In this document: one piece after another, positions 16,043 through 25,180 of the stretch
How positions within the stretch are numbered: the stretch's first letter is position 1
Layout of the letters: each line of letters opens with the position of its first letter
DNA from: a virus
Virus record (IMG/VR): IMGVR_UViG_3300034062_008235
Coordinates: 27,058-91,057 of that record
Reading direction: 5' to 3' (one strand)
DNA length: 64,000 bases
Translations under genes and position numbers: made by a program
The notes under the pieces: generated by a model
The model's database searches: none
Told to the model about the DNA's origin: nothing
The model's input: the letters and a program-made list of their open reading frames with translations, nothing else

Positions 16043-18490
16043 ATGTATCAGTACACTACAGCTTTTGACAAATGCGTATCTTACTTCGAGGGAGATGAAC
16101 TAGCCGCTAAAGTATTTTTGGACAAATACGCTCTTAAAGACAACAATTCTAATTTACTCGAAGAAACACCAGTTGATATGCATCACCGTCTTGCCAAAGA
16201 ATTTGCAAGAATTGAAGCAGAAAAGTATACAGAACCTCTTTCAGAAGAACAAATTTTTTCTTTATTCGATAAATTCAAATACATTGTACCTCAAGGAAGT
16301 CCCATGTTTGGTATCGGAAATGATCATCAAATCATTTCTCTATCGAATTGTTATGTAGTCGAAAGTCCAAAAGACAGTTATGGTGGCATCCTTAAGGTTG
16401 ATGAACATTTAGCTCAAATCTCTAAAAGAAGAGGCGGCGTTGGCGTAGACATATCAACTCTACGTCCTGCTGGCGAACCTGTTAAGAACGCTGCTAGGAC
16501 CAGCACGGGCATTGGTTCATGGATGGAGAGATATAGCAATACGATCAGAGAAGTCGGGCAGGCGGGGCGCAGAGGCGCTCTAATGCTTAGTATCCATGTC
16601 GCACACAAAGACATTGAATCATTTATTACGATTAAGAACGACAGTTCAAAAGTTACAGGAGCAAATATTTCTGTTTTGCTTAGCAATGAATTCTTGGAAG
16701 CTGTAGAAAAGGGTGAAAAGTTCCGTTTACGATTCCCCGTAGATGCTCCTCCTAGTGATAGTGACATCTATGTTGATGCTAAGGAATTGTGGAAAAAGAT
16801 CATCCACAATGCATGGCTAAGAGCGGAACCCGGTCTTTTGTTCTGGGATCAAATCACTAAGTACAATGCTGTTGATTGTTATGCAGAAGATGGATATAAA
16901 ACTATATCAACAAACCCTTGTGCAGAATTGCCAATTTGCGCTTTTGACAGTTGCCGCTTAATGGTTCTCAATTTGTTCTCTTATGTTGTCAATCCTTTTA
17001 CCAAAAATGCATATTTTGATTTTGCTTTGTTTGAAGAGCATGCAATAATTTGTCAGAGATTGATGGATGACATGATTGATCTTGAACTTGAAAAAGTAAG
17101 TGAAATTATTAAGAAAATTAAGAAAGACCCAGAATCCAGTACTATTAAAGCTAATGAGCTTGAACTATGGGGAGAGATTTATAAAAAGTGTGAGAATGGC
17201 AGAAGAACTGGAACTGGGTTAACTGCTTTAGGCGATGCGATGGCTGCTTTAAGTATTGCTTATGGCAGCAGACAAAGCATTGACGTAACTGGTAAAATTT
17301 GTAAAGCTTTATGTTTATCGTCATTTAGATCTAGTGTTGATATGGCTAAGAAAACAGGCGCATTCCCTGTGTGGGATTGGAATAAGGAAAAAGATTCTGA
17401 ATTCCTTTTGATGTTAAGAGATCTGGATGCAACTCTTTATGAAAACATGCAAAAGCATGGTAGAAGGAACATTGCCAATCTGACAATCGCTCCAACGGGA
17501 TCAGTGTCTATTATGACACAGACAACATCTGGAATTGAACCTCTGTTCATGCTTTTCCCATATACTAGAAGAAAGAAAATTAATCCAAACGATAAGAATG
17601 CAAGAGTAGACTTCGTCGATCCTAATGGTGATCATTGGCAAGAATTTGAGGTATATCATCCTAAAGTCAAAATGTGGATGGATGTTACAGGTGAAAAGGA
17701 TCTCAAAAAGTCTCCTTGGTTTGGTTGCTGCGCTGAAGATATTGACTGGGTTTCAGCTGTAGAATTGCAAGCAGAAGCACAGAAATATGTTGATCATGCA
17801 ATTTCCAAGACTGTTAACTTGCCAGAAGATGTGACGGAAGAACAAGTTGCCAAGATTTATGAAGCTGCATGGAAATATAAATGCAAGGGTATGACAGTCT
17901 ATCGTAAAAATTGCCGTACAGGAGTTTTGATAGAAAAGCCTGCTAAGAAAGAAGTAGAAGAAAAAATTATAAAGAATGATGCTCCAAAACGTCCTTCCGA
18001 CATTGAAGCAGAATTATATTTGCCAATCGTAAAAAGTGAACCTTATTACGTTGTTGTTGGTCTTCTTGGTGGTGAACCATATGAAGTATTTGCTGGTCTG
18101 AATACAGAAGATGGTAAACCAGTGATCAAATGTAAAGAATCTAAAGGATTGCTTAAGAAGTTAAATAGGGGCAAGTATGTTTTCCAAGCTGGCAATGAAT
18201 CATTTAACTTAATTAATATCAGCAATCACGAAAATGGAGATGCTTTGTGTCGAATGGTAAGCACTTCACTGCGTCATGGTGCGGATATTAGTTTTGTTGT
18301 ACATCAACTTGAAAAGACTAAGGGCGATCTTGTCAGTCTAAGTAAGGTTCTTGCCAGAACGCTCAAGAAGTATATTAAAGATGGAACTAAGGTGCATGGT
18401 GAAGAATGTCCTTCTTGTCAGGGAAGTCAAGTTGAAAGAAATGATGGTTGTGTTCTGTGTAAATCATGTGGTTGGTCTAAATGTGGTTAA
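16043..18490 (+). CDS. nrdJ: Adenosylcobalamin-dependent ribonucleotide reductase (class II)
   Basis: Reduces ribonucleotides to deoxyribonucleotides with a thiyl radical made from coenzyme B12, independent of oxygen. The 815-residue chain has the class II layout: SNCYVVE with the first redox Cys near 107, NPCAELPI with the radical-site Cys near 293, the TGTGLTALGDA segment, APTGSVSI near 487, and a C-terminal zinc ribbon with CPSC and CKSC pairs found in NrdJ. GAGGGG precedes the ATG. No second subunit is needed. It implies the host makes or imports B12. A strong hairpin terminator follows. Confidence 0.93.
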   Translation: MYQYTTAFDKCVSYFEGDELAAKVFLDKYALKDNNSNLLEETPVDMHHRLAKEFARIEAEKYTEPLSEEQIFSLFDKFKYIVPQGSPMFGIGNDHQIISLSNCYVVESPKDSYGGILKVDEHLAQISKRRGGVGVDISTLRPAGEPVKNAARTSTGIGSWMERYSNTIREVGQAGRRGALMLSIHVAHKDIESFITIKNDSSKVTGANISVLLSNEFLEAVEKGEKFRLRFPVDAPPSDSDIYVDAKELWKKIIHNAWLRAEPGLLFWDQITKYNAVDCYAEDGYKTISTNPCAELPICAFDSCRLMVLNLFSYVVNPFTKNAYFDFALFEEHAIICQRLMDDMIDLELEKVSEIIKKIKKDPESSTIKANELELWGEIYKKCENGRRTGTGLTALGDAMAALSIAYGSRQSIDVTGKICKALCLSSFRSSVDMAKKTGAFPVWDWNKEKDSEFLLMLRDLDATLYENMQKHGRRNIANLTIAPTGSVSIMTQTTSGIEPLFMLFPYTRRKKINPNDKNARVDFVDPNGDHWQEFEVYHPKVKMWMDVTGEKDLKKSPWFGCCAEDIDWVSAVELQAEAQKYVDHAISKTVNLPEDVTEEQVAKIYEAAWKYKCKGMTVYRKNCRTGVLIEKPAKKEVEEKIIKNDAPKRPSDIEAELYLPIVKSEPYYVVVGLLGGEPYEVFAGLNTEDGKPVIKCKESKGLLKKLNRGKYVFQAGNESFNLINISNHENGDALCRMVSTSLRHGADISFVVHQLEKTKGDLVSLSKVLARTLKKYIKDGTKVHGEECPSCQGSQVERNDGCVLCKSCGWSKCG

Positions 18491-18512
18491 ATAAAAATGT
18501 CAATTGCTAAAT

Positions 18513-18560
18513 ATTAAAACCTTTTTATTACATGAATTTCTGTAATAAAAAGGTTTTAAT
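18513..18560 (+). terminator. Strong hairpin terminator after nrdJ
   Basis: A perfect 20-bp inverted repeat (ATTAAAACCTTTTTATTACA and its complement) around an eight-base loop, 23 bases after the nrdJ stop. The right arm ends GGTTTTAAT, so the U-run lies within the stem. Confidence 0.7.
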
Positions 18561-18595
18561 AAAAAACATTTGATACTTTATTAATAAATAGAAAT

Positions 18596-19078
18596 ATGAC
18601 AGACTTTAATTTTAGAGAATTCGTTTTAAACGAAAACAAAGTTTACTTAGCCAAAGAAATTGGTGATGTCCTTAATTCTTCACAAGAACTTTCGGACGAA
18701 GTAAATAAAATTGGTACAAGAAACTTAGTTCGTTATGCACAAATTATTGTAAACAAATCTAGAGGCATTCTTCAAGGTCACTGGGGCAATGAAAATAGAA
18801 AATTTCTTAAAGGATTACAAAAATGTGCTGTTTCTCTCGCAAAGTCTATAGATGAAAATGATAATATAGAAGAAGTCTTAAAAAGTACAATTGACACTTT
18901 GCAGAAAGTCGTTAATAAAATGGGAGTTCCTATTAACGCTTTCCAAATTACAGAAAAACCAAAAGAAATGGAAACTCCTAAAGATGTATCAGGTCAGGAT
19001 ATAGCACCAGATAATCCTCCAGCAAGTGGTTTTGATACCTCTGCTGCTGCTCCTACAGCACAATATCCACAAAAATAA
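18596..19078 (+). CDS. Late protein with leader-like N-terminus
   Basis: A 160-residue protein. It begins MTDFNFREFVLNENK, a variant of the shared leader with LNE as candidate cut site. The middle is helical and charged; the last 40 residues are Pro/Ala/Ser-rich. No ribosome site precedes the ATG; instead TTAATAAATAG, close to the T4 late TATAAATA box, ends six bases upstream. Its end overlaps no convincing gene, and the amidotransferase starts 19 bases later. Function unknown. Confidence 0.6.
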   Translation: MTDFNFREFVLNENKVYLAKEIGDVLNSSQELSDEVNKIGTRNLVRYAQIIVNKSRGILQGHWGNENRKFLKGLQKCAVSLAKSIDENDNIEEVLKSTIDTLQKVVNKMGVPINAFQITEKPKEMETPKDVSGQDIAPDNPPASGFDTSAAAPTAQYPQK

Positions 19079-19097
19079 TATAAAAGGAAGGTGTATT

Positions 19098-19889
19098 ATT
19101 TGTGGAATTGCTGGTTTCATAGGTAAGTCTGTTAATCCAAAATTTACTTATAATCTCTCTAAAAGAATATTTAAACTTCTTGAATATCGTGGAGTACACG
19201 CTGCTGGAATCTACGCTATTGATGAAGACAATAATACTTATTTTAAAAAAGAACCAATTCCATCTTCTGAATTTGTTAAAACGGATTACTTTAACAGCAT
19301 TAAAAATATCAATATGAAATTATGTCTGCTTCATACAAGAAACGCAACAGCAGGTTGTGGTGATCCACATGACAATACTAACAATCACCCATTTATAAGT
19401 AAAGATAATAGCAAAATTCTTATACACAACGGAGTCGTTGAAAAAACAGAATACAATATATTAAAAGAATTTTTTCCAACAGAATCAAATTGTGACTCAG
19501 AAATACTTCTTCGCTTTCTTGAAAATAGCCAAGAATCAACTGTTAAATCTTTTTCAAAACTAACAGGTCTTATTCCAAAAAGTCAATTTGCTATATCATT
19601 GTGCGAAGTAGAAAAAAATAAAATAAAATTATATCTTTATAGAAACCACGCAAGACCATTATATTTCTTTGATTTAACTCAAACTATAGGACAAATATTT
19701 TTTTGTTCCACAGTTGAAATATTTCTTCATGCTCTTTCGTATTATAGCAAATCAGATCAAATTATGGAAGAATGCAGTTTTTATAAAGTAAGCCCTTACA
19801 AATTATGCGAATTTTCACTCAGTGATAATATCATAAACAAAAAGTTTTACTCAATAAAACTGCATAAAGAGGTGTCACTTGAATACTGA
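19098..19889 (+). CDS. Class II glutamine amidotransferase, apparent ATT start
   Basis: N-terminal-nucleophile hydrolase domain that frees ammonia from glutamine for a partner synthetase. The family needs Cys right after the initiator Met; CGIAGF begins at 19101 and the preceding codon is ATT (19098), with GGAAGG six bases upstream. The nearest in-frame alternative, GTG at 19026, would add 24 residues. Other motifs: LLEYRGVHAAGIY, HTRNATAG, NNHPF, IHNGVVE and CDSE, as in the GlmS/asparagine-synthetase amidotransferase domain. The 263 residues hold only this domain, so its acceptor enzyme is separate; the amidoligase at 44712 is a candidate. Confidence 0.8.
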   Translation: MCGIAGFIGKSVNPKFTYNLSKRIFKLLEYRGVHAAGIYAIDEDNNTYFKKEPIPSSEFVKTDYFNSIKNINMKLCLLHTRNATAGCGDPHDNTNNHPFISKDNSKILIHNGVVEKTEYNILKEFFPTESNCDSEILLRFLENSQESTVKSFSKLTGLIPKSQFAISLCEVEKNKIKLYLYRNHARPLYFFDLTQTIGQIFFCSTVEIFLHALSYYSKSDQIMEECSFYKVSPYKLCEFSLSDNIINKKFYSIKLHKEVSLEY

Positions 19890-20415
19890 TAATTTCTCTG
19901 GTCTTGATGTAGATGAGATACAACCAAAAAAATCGAAAAAAGTAAATGGTAAGAAAAAAGGAAATCGTACAGAATTAGAATTAACTAAAATATTATCTAA
20001 TCGTTTTAATATGCCCTTCACCCGTTCTGTTGGAAGCGGCAATAGATGGGGACAAGTTGAAAAAATGACTGAAGAAGCCACACAAGTCTTTAGCGGTGAC
20101 CTTGTTGTTCCTAAAGGTTTTAAGTTTGTTATTGAAAGCAAAGGCGGCTACGATAGCATTGATATGAGTGCCGTTTTTATCAAGGGTAATAGTGAACTAG
20201 ATAGTTTTATGCAACAAGTAACTGATGATAGCAGACGTTGCGGTAGAAATCCTATGGTTTGCTGGAAGAAGACACGCAAACCTTGGCTTGTTTTTGTGCT
20301 TACAAGAGATCTTGTTGGTTATGAGTTCGAATATGCAATGAAATACAAAGAATGGACAGGAGTGGCTTTAGATCACATTCTAAAGCTCAACGACGACTTC
20401 TTCTATCAATCCTAG
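19879..20415 (+). CDS. PD-(D/E)XK nuclease, Holliday-junction-resolvase-like
   Basis: A 178-residue nuclease candidate resembling archaeal Hjc and related phage enzymes. A basic N-tail precedes GNRTELEL (first acidic residue), then FTRSVGSGNRWG, SGDLVVP (metal Asp near 73) and FVIESKGG (Glu-x-Lys near 85-87), the fold's core order. T4 uses unrelated endonuclease VII, so this could replace it in resolving branched DNA before packaging. Start is TTG 19879 after GAGGTG at seven bases, overlapping the preceding gene by 11 bases. Confidence 0.72.
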   Translation: MNTDNFSGLDVDEIQPKKSKKVNGKKKGNRTELELTKILSNRFNMPFTRSVGSGNRWGQVEKMTEEATQVFSGDLVVPKGFKFVIESKGGYDSIDMSAVFIKGNSELDSFMQQVTDDSRRCGRNPMVCWKKTRKPWLVFVLTRDLVGYEFEYAMKYKEWTGVALDHILKLNDDFFYQS

Positions 20416-20423
20416 CCTATCAA

Positions 20424-21671
20424 TTATTCAAAATCATCAAGATTATAAATAAATGATTGTTTAGGAATATGTCTTTTATTATCTTTGGATAAAAACCAAT
20501 GCCATCTTGTTGGATGTTCTGGAGTTACTTTGGTGCCCATTCCATCAGTAATAATAAATACTGCTGATGGATATTTTTTGTGTTTTAATTTTTCTTTTTG
20601 AATACAATCCTCTATAATGCTAAAACAAGTACCTCCACCACCATAAATTTTACCAGAAGACAAATCAGTTTCTTCAACTTTTGTATCGAAGCAAAATAAT
20701 CTGATATTAAACTTTTCTTTTGGCAAACTATTAGCAGCTGTGAAAAATCGTTCTGCCAAATTTATACAACTTCCTGACGTATCTAAAAAGAAATAAACAT
20801 CTGTTTTATTTTTACTAAGATGGAAACATTCTATTTCAGCGTTTGAAGGCAAGATAAGACCGTTGTAAAACCCACTCATTCTTCTAGATTTTCTAATCCA
20901 TTGTTCTTTTTCAATGCTGGAAAAGCGTAATGTCTCAAATTGCCACTTCTTTATGATTGATTCCCATTTTTTCTTTCTCGATTTTTTAACTTTATTAATT
21001 GTCATCCAAGAGCCTTTATCAACTCCTGCATTCTTAATATTATTGATAGCATCGCTTAATTGCTGTTTTTCAGAAGCATCCAATTGATCAATAGTTTGTT
21101 TGACAGCTTCTTCAAGCTGTTCATCTGTTAACCCTGAATGGTCATCAACAAGTTTGCCATTACTGTCTCCATTGCCATTGCCACCTCCATTGTTTTCTTT
21201 TTGTTTTTCAATTTCATTGTAGTAAAATTCAGTGGATTCATCATCTGGATAAGGAAACCCTAAATACTTTTTATCTTTAAAAACAGTATCAACCCAACAA
21301 TACTCATTGTTTGAGTCAACATCTTCTTTGATAAAACCAAAATCTCTCACAAGAGAATGATTTACGACAACATCCATGGCTATATTGGATATCTTATTGT
21401 CAACTCCTTCAAGAAATCTTGACCCATGTTGAAGCACAATATGCAGTGCTTCGTGGCATATAACAAACATTTTTTTATAATCATCACATTTTTCCCAAAA
21501 CTTTTCATTGAAAAGAAAGTTAATAAACTTTCCTTCTTTATCAAATTGAACTGCTGCTGTAGGAATCTTATCAGTGAAAAAGGGCTTGCCCATTTCTACA
21601 ATTTTGTAGAAAAGACTATGATGGCAAGCAAGCTTGTTTTTAAGCCTTTCCCAATCAGAATTAATATCCAT
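20424..21671 (-). CDS. VWA-domain protein with metallopeptidase-like N-domain
   Basis: A 415-residue partner of the upstream MoxR ATPase. The N-domain has a zinc-protease HEALH motif at 73-77 as in the DUF2201 family; residues 155-230 are a polar Gly/Asn linker and charged helices; the C-terminal von Willebrand A domain carries the metal motif DTSGS at 297-301, a later GGGGTCF loop and ITDGMG. AAGGA precedes the ATG, which overlaps the end of the MoxR gene by 11 bases. Such pairs remodel or activate protein complexes; the phage target is unknown. Confidence 0.8.
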   Translation of the reverse strand: MDINSDWERLKNKLACHHSLFYKIVEMGKPFFTDKIPTAAVQFDKEGKFINFLFNEKFWEKCDDYKKMFVICHEALHIVLQHGSRFLEGVDNKISNIAMDVVVNHSLVRDFGFIKEDVDSNNEYCWVDTVFKDKKYLGFPYPDDESTEFYYNEIEKQKENNGGGNGNGDSNGKLVDDHSGLTDEQLEEAVKQTIDQLDASEKQQLSDAINNIKNAGVDKGSWMTINKVKKSRKKKWESIIKKWQFETLRFSSIEKEQWIRKSRRMSGFYNGLILPSNAEIECFHLSKNKTDVYFFLDTSGSCINLAERFFTAANSLPKEKFNIRLFCFDTKVEETDLSSGKIYGGGGTCFSIIEDCIQKEKLKHKKYPSAVFIITDGMGTKVTPEHPTRWHWFLSKDNKRHIPKQSFIYNLDDFE

Positions 21672-23061
21672 TTTGAATTCCTTTCATTACGTTGATGATC
21701 CCCAAATTTTCACATTTATTTTTGAAAACTAAGTTCTGAGTAACCTTGACAGCAAACATTTCATCCAGTTTTACATAACATTTATTCCATACTTTTACCA
21801 ATGAATCCAAATTATGCTGCTTTATAGTTGCTTCCCATTTTTCAATCACAAAGTCCACAATAAATGCTATCGTCTTTTTACAAACAACAATATCTGGATC
21901 ATCTGGTAAATTTTGCAAAATAATTTTAATTCTATCGTTTTTGTTACAATTTTCTATTTGATTTATGTAATCAGCGTTTGACAAAGATTCAGCAATATCA
22001 TTAGTAGCAGTTTTGCTTATACTTAAATCTTCTACACTATTATTAGCGTAGTACGATCTTATTTTCATCAATGCCTTGGGATTAGAACCAGCAGTTAATA
22101 TTTGTGTGATTACATTCTTAAACTCTTGATTACTATCTTTATTTTTTAAGATATAATCAGATATATTCAATTTTTCATCTGCAATTAATAAAGATAATTT
22201 TTCTCTTTTCAAAAGAGGAATAAAAAATTCCATGTAATTTTCATTAAGATTAATTATTTTTATTGCTGAAGCATAATTGTTCTCAATATTTAAAAACAAT
22301 TTTGCTTCTTTTATATTTTTCGTTTCGTATAATTTAGATAATTTCTTATCAATTGGTCCATTACTAATATCTTGTCTAAGTTTACCAATGTTACTATCTT
22401 TTGGTAGAATATCTTCTAGAGGAATACCTTTACTCATAAATTGCAAAGCATAATCAAGTCTTCTAGGAGATATCTGTTTTTTAATATTTTCTGGTAAATC
22501 ATTCCACCAATTAATACTAGCAGCAGCTATATCGTTTCCATACTTATTGCTAAAGTATTCTGTATCACAAGTATATGGAACAACAATTTGATTGGCATGA
22601 AAACGATCCTTATGTGCTGGATCTAACCTTTCAACATCATAAGTTCCTTGTTCATCTTCTGGATTGATAGCTGCCCAAACTACTTTCAGGTTAGGAAACT
22701 TTCTGCCATTGATTGATTTGAATTGACATAATTCAAGCAAAGCATTTCTAATCTTACTGGGAGATCTGTTGAATTCATCAACAAAAATAGCTTGTATTTT
22801 ACCTTCATCAACAAATGCTTTTGGAGGTATAATTTCAATACATTTTTTGCCGTTATATTCAACTTCTTTGGGAATTCCGATAAAATCAACCCATGGATCA
22901 AGCGTACTTCCAGAAAAGTAAAGCCATGATTCATTTAAAACTAAGCCTTTTTCTTCAAAAGCTTGTTTTACAATAGATGTTTTACCAACACCATGTTCTC
23001 CAGTAAGAAGAACATTCATTTCACAGTCGTAGTACTTCTTTAACCTTTCAACCAAATTCAT
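21661..23061 (-). CDS. MoxR-type AAA+ ATPase
   Basis: A 466-residue ATPase. Walker A GEHGVGKT at 21-28, Walker B IFVDEFNR near 92-99, sensor 1 in WAAINPED and an arginine-finger region around DPAHKDRFH. The C-terminal 250 residues are helical and not recognised. MoxR ATPases act as chaperones together with VWA proteins, and that partner follows directly with an 11-base overlap. AAGGAGGATG precedes the ATG and a near-consensus sigma70 promoter lies about 30-55 bases upstream, pointing to early or middle expression by host polymerase. Confidence 0.85.
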   Translation of the reverse strand: MNLVERLKKYYDCEMNVLLTGEHGVGKTSIVKQAFEEKGLVLNESWLYFSGSTLDPWVDFIGIPKEVEYNGKKCIEIIPPKAFVDEGKIQAIFVDEFNRSPSKIRNALLELCQFKSINGRKFPNLKVVWAAINPEDEQGTYDVERLDPAHKDRFHANQIVVPYTCDTEYFSNKYGNDIAAASINWWNDLPENIKKQISPRRLDYALQFMSKGIPLEDILPKDSNIGKLRQDISNGPIDKKLSKLYETKNIKEAKLFLNIENNYASAIKIINLNENYMEFFIPLLKREKLSLLIADEKLNISDYILKNKDSNQEFKNVITQILTAGSNPKALMKIRSYYANNSVEDLSISKTATNDIAESLSNADYINQIENCNKNDRIKIILQNLPDDPDIVVCKKTIAFIVDFVIEKWEATIKQHNLDSLVKVWNKCYVKLDEMFAVKVTQNLVFKNKCENLGIINVMKGIQNGY

Positions 23062-23087
23062 AGCATCCTCCTTGTTTGGATGATGCT

Positions 23088-23116
23088 ATAATAAAAAAAA
23101 TTTACACGGCTGTCAA
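23088..23116 (-). promoter_or_regulatory. Sigma70-type promoter for the MoxR-VWA operon
   Basis: On the minus strand TTGACA (23116-23111), a 17-base spacer and TATTAT (23093-23088). The -35 box is perfect and the -10 has one mismatch. It overlaps the last codons of 23113, so it belongs to 23061. Confidence 0.7.
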
Positions 23117-23850
23117 GTGAAGATTTGCAAATTCATACGATCAGAAATAAACACATTTTCGCCCATTTCCATGGTAAACCAAACATTGTAAATCCCAACA
23201 TCTAAATCAGTTGTATCAAGCATATAGTAAGCGTAATTTTTTTCTCTATAATCAGTTGGAACATTATCAAGCACTAATCTTAAGTCTTGTTCGACAGGCA
23301 CACAGTCTCCACAACTTAGTTCCATACTAATTTTTACATTTGAATTAATAATCAAATTTTCATAATATCGACCAAGGTCGGTTCCTCTTGGAACATTAGG
23401 AGTGATCTGGCAAATAACATACTGTTTTGAACCTTTTCTGAAACGATTAGGTCTGAAAGCAAAACTGAAATCATACACAACCGGAATTGGAGTTGTGTAC
23501 CAAAGTTCTGGATAAAGATTGAATGTATTGATAATTTGGCTAACACCTTCATTTGTTTTGAAAGTGATGTTCCATACATCTACATATTTGCCAACAGTAA
23601 ACAAAGGATATTCTGCAATTAGTTCTATGTAATATTTGCCTGTTTCATCTTGATTTATATCAACAGAATTTACAGTTCTAACAAGCGTACCATTAGATAT
23701 ATTTTCAATTGAATCATTATCTGGAATTTTATAAATTTGAACATTTTCAATTGACTGAACATTTGAAAATGAATTTTGATTATAAACAAATAATCTTAGA
23801 ATTACTGTGTCGTCTGGAACTGGGTTCTGATATCTTTCTTTAATAGCCAT
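23113..23850 (-). CDS. Putative virion structural protein
   Basis: A 245-residue, beta-rich protein with two strand-rich halves that look like immunoglobulin-type sandwiches (phrases such as TGKYYIELIAEYPLFTVGKY and LDVGIYNVWFTMEMGE). No signal peptide or catalytic motif. It follows the gp26-like gene and its frameshift extension by ten bases, so it belongs to the tail/baseplate transcript. TAGGAG precedes the ATG. Specific role unknown. Confidence 0.6.
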   Translation of the reverse strand: MAIKERYQNPVPDDTVILRLFVYNQNSFSNVQSIENVQIYKIPDNDSIENISNGTLVRTVNSVDINQDETGKYYIELIAEYPLFTVGKYVDVWNITFKTNEGVSQIINTFNLYPELWYTTPIPVVYDFSFAFRPNRFRKGSKQYVICQITPNVPRGTDLGRYYENLIINSNVKISMELSCGDCVPVEQDLRLVLDNVPTDYREKNYAYYMLDTTDLDVGIYNVWFTMEMGENVFISDRMNLQIFT

Positions 23851-23860
23851 TTTCTATCTC

Positions 23861-25098
23861 CTACTTAGACCTTGCTGATCTAAACGCCTTTTCTTGTTCT
23901 TCTCTTTCTTTTGTCTTTTGATCAATAAACTTGTCAATAAAATATTTTCTTTCTGCAATTGTTAATTGCATAAAGTCTTGTTTTTTGACATGCAAGTGAT
24001 AAAGAAAGAAGAACATTTCATCCATCAATGCTTGCCACAACTTCAGGCTTGGACTTAGTTCGCCTTCTTGTTCCGGGGGAAGAAAAAACCTGAATCCAAT
24101 GGTAAATCGATTTCAAATTCTTCATTAGAATATGGAGATAAAATTGACACGTTTGTCTCCATCCCAAAAGGAGGATTGTTAATTACATTCCTAATATAAT
24201 TAACATCTTGAATAGGAAGACTCCTGATTAAAACTTTAAGTTCTTCTTTGTCTGAAATATTTTCAATATGATTAACAAGTTGAGCAATTCTAAAAGTCAA
24301 AGTGTCATCTGAAGCCATTTCTCCAAGTGACTTTAATTTTGAATCTTTGTATTGCTGCATTTCAGTTTCATCTCTACCTCTGCCAAACCTATAACTAAAT
24401 TTCAAGTTACTTTTTGGTAAAACACCTGTAAGATTGGAAATGCCAAAATTATCTGGGCACCTAGTAATCTCCAAGGTGTCTAAATCAACAGTAGTTGAAA
24501 ATTGTCTATCTGTCTCTGGACAGCGCATCTGTACTTCATAATCAGTACCATAGCTAATACCACGAAGATATATAAGAATAAATGTTCTGTCTTGAGAAAG
24601 AAAATTTTCTGTTTTAAAGTTTTCTCTAATACATTTGGAAAATATCATATTTATAGCAATACCCTTTTTCACAAATCTCGGCGTAGCAAGAATTTGCTCC
24701 TCTTCACCAGTCATAGGACGGATATTAATAACACCATTAGCAGGTCCATCTGTGCCATCATAGAATTTACCTTTGCTTGGCAACACAATCTCTTCATAGT
24801 GAGTGCTATGCTGCTTCAGTGTATTTAAGATTGCATTTAGCTCTGGGTTATTATTCATCATAACCATGGCTGTTGCAAGATCTACTTTGTTAGGTTGATT
24901 AACATGTCCGGTGTCGCCAGACATTTGCGCTCTAAATTGTGGAGGAATATTGCCAGCAATAACACCGGGAGGCAAATTATTAAATTCTGATGCTTGTTGT
25001 CTCAAAGGATGGTTTTCAGGCAAATCAATTGACTGTTCTCTTTGTGGATTATTGTTAGGCATTGATGGTCTTTGTGGTCTAAAAATTTCATCAGACAT
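23861..25098 (-). CDS. gp26-like/-1 frameshift fusion protein (about 412 residues)
   Basis: Product predicted if ribosomes slip -1 at the heptamer T TTT TTC (24088-24082) near the end of the gp26-like frame. The first 339 residues are shared; 73 new residues follow, including a helix LKLWQALMDEMFFFLYHLHV and a charged end (TKEREEQEKAFRSARSK), ending at TAG 23863. The extension has no good start of its own. The layout is that of tail-assembly chaperone pairs such as lambda G/GT. Fusion is inferred from slippery site, frame and conserved-looking coding sequence. Confidence 0.65.
24055..25098 (-). CDS. 26: gp26-like baseplate hub/tail assembly protein
   Basis: A 347-residue protein. Residues 1-95 are Pro/Asn/Gln-rich and disordered. 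The folded part begins at LPSKGKFYDG and has INIRPMTGEEEQIL, a helical MIFSKCIREN region, the YLRGISYGTDYEVQMRCPE strand and later acidic loops, the pattern of the T4 gp26 baseplate family. AGGGGA precedes the ATG. The gene ends at TAA 24055, and a slippery heptamer 27 bases before the stop links it to an extension. Family assignment by pattern recall. Confidence 0.62.
   Translation of the reverse strand: MSDEIFRPQRPSMPNNNPQREQSIDLPENHPLRQQASEFNNLPPGVIAGNIPPQFRAQMSGDTGHVNQPNKVDLATAMVMMNNNPELNAILNTLKQHSTHYEEIVLPSKGKFYDGTDGPANGVINIRPMTGEEEQILATPRFVKKGIAINMIFSKCIRENFKTENFLSQDRTFILIYLRGISYGTDYEVQMRCPETDRQFSTTVDLDTLEITRCPDNFGISNLTGVLPKSNLKFSYRFGRGRDETEMQQYKDSKLKSLGEMASDDTLTFRIAQLVNHIENISDKEELKVLIRSLPIQDVNYIRNVINNPPFGMETNVSILSPYSNEEFEIDLPLDSGFFFPRNKKAN
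24082..24088 (-). promoter_or_regulatory. Programmed -1 frameshift site
   Basis: T TTT TTC in the exact X-XXY-YYZ phase of the gp26-like frame, eight sense codons before its stop. Slippage leads into an open 73-codon frame. Confidence 0.7.
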
Positions 25099-25180
25099 TA
25101 TTTCCCCTTTTTTTATTACATGGACTTGAATTTAATTTAGTGTTATTTGTTTAAAACTATATTGTATTAGGAGATTTTTT

